Assembly (NCBI GenBank): GCA_039026555.1
Contig: JBCCMB010000148.1
Location: 1 to 6,756, forward strand
Direction of reading: 5' to 3'
Origin: JBCCMB01 sp039026555
GTDB lineage: Bacteria; Pseudomonadota; Alphaproteobacteria; Caulobacterales; Hyphomonadaceae
DNA length: 6,756 nt
In this document: positions 4,503 to 6,756 of the stretch, in pieces
Layout: each line of letters starts with the position of its first letter
How positions within the stretch are numbered: position 1 is the first letter of the stretch
Notes under the pieces: generated by a model
What the model saw: the letters and a program-made list of their open reading frames with translations, nothing else
Told to the model about the DNA's origin: nothing
Database searches by the model: none
Program-made: the position numbers and the translations under genes

Positions 4503-6329
4503 ATGCACATGTTCGATCTCGATCAGATATCACGGGGCCTGCGCGGCCATGTGTTTCTGGGATTGTTAGTCACCTTGTTAGCGCTGCCGGGCGTTTTGAC
4601 GATGCCGGTCATGGATCGCGATGAAGCCCGCTTTACGCAGGCGAGCGCGCAAATGCTGGAAACCGGCGATTATGTTGTCATCCGCTTCCATGACGGGCTG
4701 CGCAACAAGAAGCCGGTCGGGATTCACTGGCTTCAAACCGCCAGCGTGGCCGCGCTCTCCAGCCCGGAAGCGCGCGAAATCTGGGCTTACCGCATCCCCT
4801 CTCTGCTCGGCGCGATTCTCGCCGCCTGCGCCGCTTTATGGGGCGGCGCCAAGCTGATGCCCCGGCGCGCCGCCTTTATCGGCGCGATGCTTTTGGGATC
4901 CACATTACTGCTGACCAGCGAAGCGCACATCGCAAAGACAGATGCGGCGCTCTGCGGATTTATCACGCTCTCCATGGCGGCGTTGGCGCATTTGCGCGCC
5001 GGCGGCGGCCAAGCCACAGCGCTGCTGTTTTGGGTCGCCGTAGGGGCTGGAACGCTCATCAAAGGGCCCGTCGCGCCCATGGTGGCCGGGCTCGCCGGCG
5101 CGCTGCTGATCGTTTGGGAACGACGATGGGATTGGGTTAAACCGCTCTTGTTCTGGCCAGGTCCCATCCTCGCCGCTGCCATGGTCATCCCCTGGTTCAT
5201 CGCCGTTCAGATCGCCACGGACGGTTTGTTCCTGAACGAGGCTGTAAGCGTTGATTTAGGCCCAAAGCTTGTGTCCGGCGCGGAAGGGCATGCGGCGCCG
5301 CCGGGCACGCATTTGGCCGTCCTGCCCTTGATGATGTGGCCCGCCACTCTGTTTTTGCTGCCTGGCCTGTTTTCCGCGCTTCAAGGCGTCGTCAGCGGCG
5401 AACAAGACGCGCGTCGGCCTTGGCGCTTTTTGATCGCCTGGGCGCTTCCCACATGGTTGGTGTTCGAATTGATGCCGACCAAATTGGTGCATTACACCCT
5501 GCCCGCCTATCCGGCGCTGGCGTTGATGGCGGGGGCGGCGGTGCACAAAATGCTGGACCAGAAAACGGAAGGCCTGGCGTTTGGCGTTTCAAAATGGCCA
5601 TCGCTCATTTTATTTGCGCTTGGCGGATTGGCGTTGACCGCGGTGGCGTCGCCTTGGGGGTTGGCCGCCCTCCGCGCCGATGCGGCGGCGGATTTCGCCG
5701 ATGCGGCTAGCCGGATCGACACTATTTGGAGCGATGATTGGCGCGCAAAGGGCGTGGGCGCTTGGCCGTCAATCGCGATTTTCGCCGTCACGCTGACCAC
5801 TGTTTTGGTCTGCGCCTTTGGACGTTTGCGGCAAACGCTTTTGGCGCTGCTAGCATGCGCTCTCATTACCGGCGTGAGCTATCGGACCTTACTACTGCCC
5901 AATCAAGGCTGGACGCTCGCAACGGAGGCGGCGCTGGAGGCTCTAACAGAGGTTTGCGCCTTGCCCGACGGCGCCGCGCGCGACAAAACCGATTGTACGG
6001 GCGAGGCGCCGGCCTTAGTGCGCGCTGTCGCCTTCGCGGAACCTAGCTTTGTCTTCTCGGTCGCGGGCAAGACCGTGCTGCCGCCAAAATCGACGCCGAC
6101 GCCTGGCGCCGCTTTGCCGCCGATTGCAGACGAGCCGCAATCAGCCTGGATCATCGATGCTGAAAAACCGGAAGGCGCGGCCGCCATCGCTCAGATCGTC
6201 GAGGAAGCGGCGGATGCCGGGCGATGCGTGCGTATCGCCCGGCGCTATGCTTTGAACTATTCCAACGGCGATGCGTCGACCTTAACCGCGCTGGCCGTTG
6301 CGCCCGGACCTTGTGCAGACGCCTTATAG
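4503..6329 (+). CDS. ArnT-like membrane glycosyltransferase (GT83/PMT superfamily)
   Basis: A 608-residue polytopic inner-membrane enzyme that probably moves a sugar from a polyprenyl-phosphate donor to a periplasmic acceptor such as lipid A, another glycan or protein. About 12 hydrophobic segments span 16-465. Family marks: DRDEARF at 38-44 in the first periplasmic loop (acidic pair D40-E41, like the DETRYAE motif of ArnT), KPVGIHW at 70-76, EAHIAKTDA at 140-148, IKGP at 186-189, and KLVHYTLPAYPALAL at 327-341, matching the conserved K-x3-Y-x-LP motif. Residues about 470-608 form a soluble, presumably periplasmic domain with four Cys (485, 498, 575, 603). ATG 4503 sits only 3-4 nt from GGAGA; ATG 4509 has better spacing and may be the true start. 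It is divergent from a DPM1-like gene, its likely donor maker. The arnT name is avoided because the substrate is unknown. Confidence 0.9.
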   Translation: MHMFDLDQISRGLRGHVFLGLLVTLLALPGVLTMPVMDRDEARFTQASAQMLETGDYVVIRFHDGLRNKKPVGIHWLQTASVAALSSPEAREIWAYRIPSLLGAILAACAALWGGAKLMPRRAAFIGAMLLGSTLLLTSEAHIAKTDAALCGFITLSMAALAHLRAGGGQATALLFWVAVGAGTLIKGPVAPMVAGLAGALLIVWERRWDWVKPLLFWPGPILAAAMVIPWFIAVQIATDGLFLNEAVSVDLGPKLVSGAEGHAAPPGTHLAVLPLMMWPATLFLLPGLFSALQGVVSGEQDARRPWRFLIAWALPTWLVFELMPTKLVHYTLPAYPALALMAGAAVHKMLDQKTEGLAFGVSKWPSLILFALGGLALTAVASPWGLAALRADAAADFADAASRIDTIWSDDWRAKGVGAWPSIAIFAVTLTTVLVCAFGRLRQTLLALLACALITGVSYRTLLLPNQGWTLATEAALEALTEVCALPDGAARDKTDCTGEAPALVRAVAFAEPSFVFSVAGKTVLPPKSTPTPGAALPPIADEPQSAWIIDAEKPEGAAAIAQIVEEAADAGRCVRIARRYALNYSNGDASTLTALAVAPGPCADAL

Positions 6330-6756
6330 AGCGCCGTTTCGATTTTCGTCGTTAGCGCGCGTAGCGGCGGCAATAACTCCGTCTCCGCGCGTTCGGGCGA
6401 CAAAGCCGACGCAATGTAACGAACGAGCACGGCGCCGGAGACGCAGCCCCCAGCCGGATTGGGCGCGCGCAAGCCCACGATAAGGGCGCGTTCGCCGTCT
6501 TGGATATTGAGCCGATGGACGAAACCGGCTGCGCGCGCGTCGTCTGCGCCTTTCAGCAAAGATTTCAGTCCACCATTCACCAAGCCTTTAAGCGCTTCGG
6601 CGCGGGCGTCGTCGGGCATGTCGCCAAGGACGGCCAATCCCTCCGGCGCGTTCATCATATGAAGCTCGCGCCCGGGGGAATGCCGTACGAGCGCCATTGG
6701 ACTTCGTCTATCCGTCGCTGCGCGTAAGACCAATCGATTTCCATAAGCAATGTAGA
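6257..6756 (-). CDS. Hypothetical protein, C-terminal part, runs off the right edge
   Basis: The frame is open from the right edge to TAG at 6257-6259, giving about 165 visible residues. Inner starts (TTG 6733, ATG 6697, two ATGs near 6660) have no ribosome binding site, so the gene most likely begins outside the window. Visible pattern: a strand-like start (YIAYGNRLVLRAAT), a helical centre (DDARAEALKGLVNGGLKSLL), strands at ERALIVGLRAPN and SGAVLVRYIASA, a long helix (AETELLPPLRALTTKIETALY), then a low-complexity Ala/Ser/Gly tail. There is no membrane helix in the visible part, and I recognise no family. It overlaps the 3' end of the ArnT-like gene tail to tail by 73 bp, so the last 23 residues are encoded opposite that gene. 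Confidence 0.65.
   Translation of the reverse strand, partial: YIAYGNRLVLRAATDRRSPMALVRHSPGRELHMMNAPEGLAVLGDMPDDARAEALKGLVNGGLKSLLKGADDARAAGFVHRLNIQDGERALIVGLRAPNPAGGCVSGAVLVRYIASALSPERAETELLPPLRALTTKIETALYKASAQGPGATASAVKVDASPLE

Noticed and set aside
6655..6744. 29-codon minus-strand ORF (MEIDWSYAQRRIDE...) at the right edge
   Set aside because: No ribosome binding site; it overlaps the longer frame that stays open to the edge, which is the better gene candidate.
1..6756. CRISPR arrays, tRNA or rRNA genes, insertion sequences, riboswitches
   Set aside because: No regularly spaced repeats, no tRNA-like cloverleaf, no transposase-like protein and no known riboswitch core could be seen on either strand.

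Overview
The window looks like chromosomal DNA of an alphaproteobacterium. The pointers are a GC-rich sequence with strong GC preference at third codon positions, an AniA-type PhaR next to a PhaB reductase, typical alphaproteobacterial small hypothetical proteins, and few GANTC (CcrM-type) sites: 8 counted by eye in 6.7 kb, three of them in intergenic DNA. Family-level placement (Caulobacterales, Maricaulales or Parvularculales type) is inference. There is no mobile element, CRISPR array, rRNA or tRNA that I can see.

Layout, left to right. (1) 1-349, minus: 5' part of a secreted hypothetical protein with a signal peptide, cut by the left edge. (2) 446-1171, minus: phaB, the NADPH-type acetoacetyl-CoA reductase of polyhydroxybutyrate (PHB) synthesis. 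(3) 1172-1454: divergent regulatory spacer with two adjacent TGCG...CGCA inverted repeats, a TGCA-N4-TGCA element, a 14-bp palindrome and two GANTC sites. (4) 1455-2105, plus: phaR, the PHB-responsive repressor. (5) 2157-2429, plus: small basic hypothetical protein just downstream of phaR. (6) 2438-2848, minus: small HTH-like protein with a C-terminal leucine zipper, convergent with (5). (7) 2960-3430, minus: four-helix inner-membrane protein of unknown function. (8) 3581-4327, minus: DPM1-like family 2 glycosyltransferase. (9) 4503-6329, plus: ArnT-like (GT83/PMT superfamily) membrane glycosyltransferase, divergent from (8). (10) 6257-6756, minus: C-terminal part of an unrecognised protein that runs off the right edge and overlaps (9) tail to tail by 73 bp.

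Two functional modules stand out. The first is PHB metabolism: PhaB makes (R)-3-hydroxybutyryl-CoA, and PhaR probably senses PHB and represses from the shared spacer. phaA and phaC are not in the window. The second is lipid-linked glycosylation: the GT2 enzyme probably loads a sugar onto a polyprenyl phosphate on the cytoplasmic face, and the ArnT-like enzyme probably uses that lipid-sugar on the periplasmic face to modify lipid A, another glycan or protein. Spacers not listed separately (350-445, 2106-2156, 2430-2437, 3431-3580) hold no further gene or convincing terminator that I can see.

I see no clearly new multi-gene system. The best leads are the dyad pair between phaB and phaR, the Asn-to-Asp change at the catalytic Asn position of PhaB, and the small unannotated proteins at 2157-2848.
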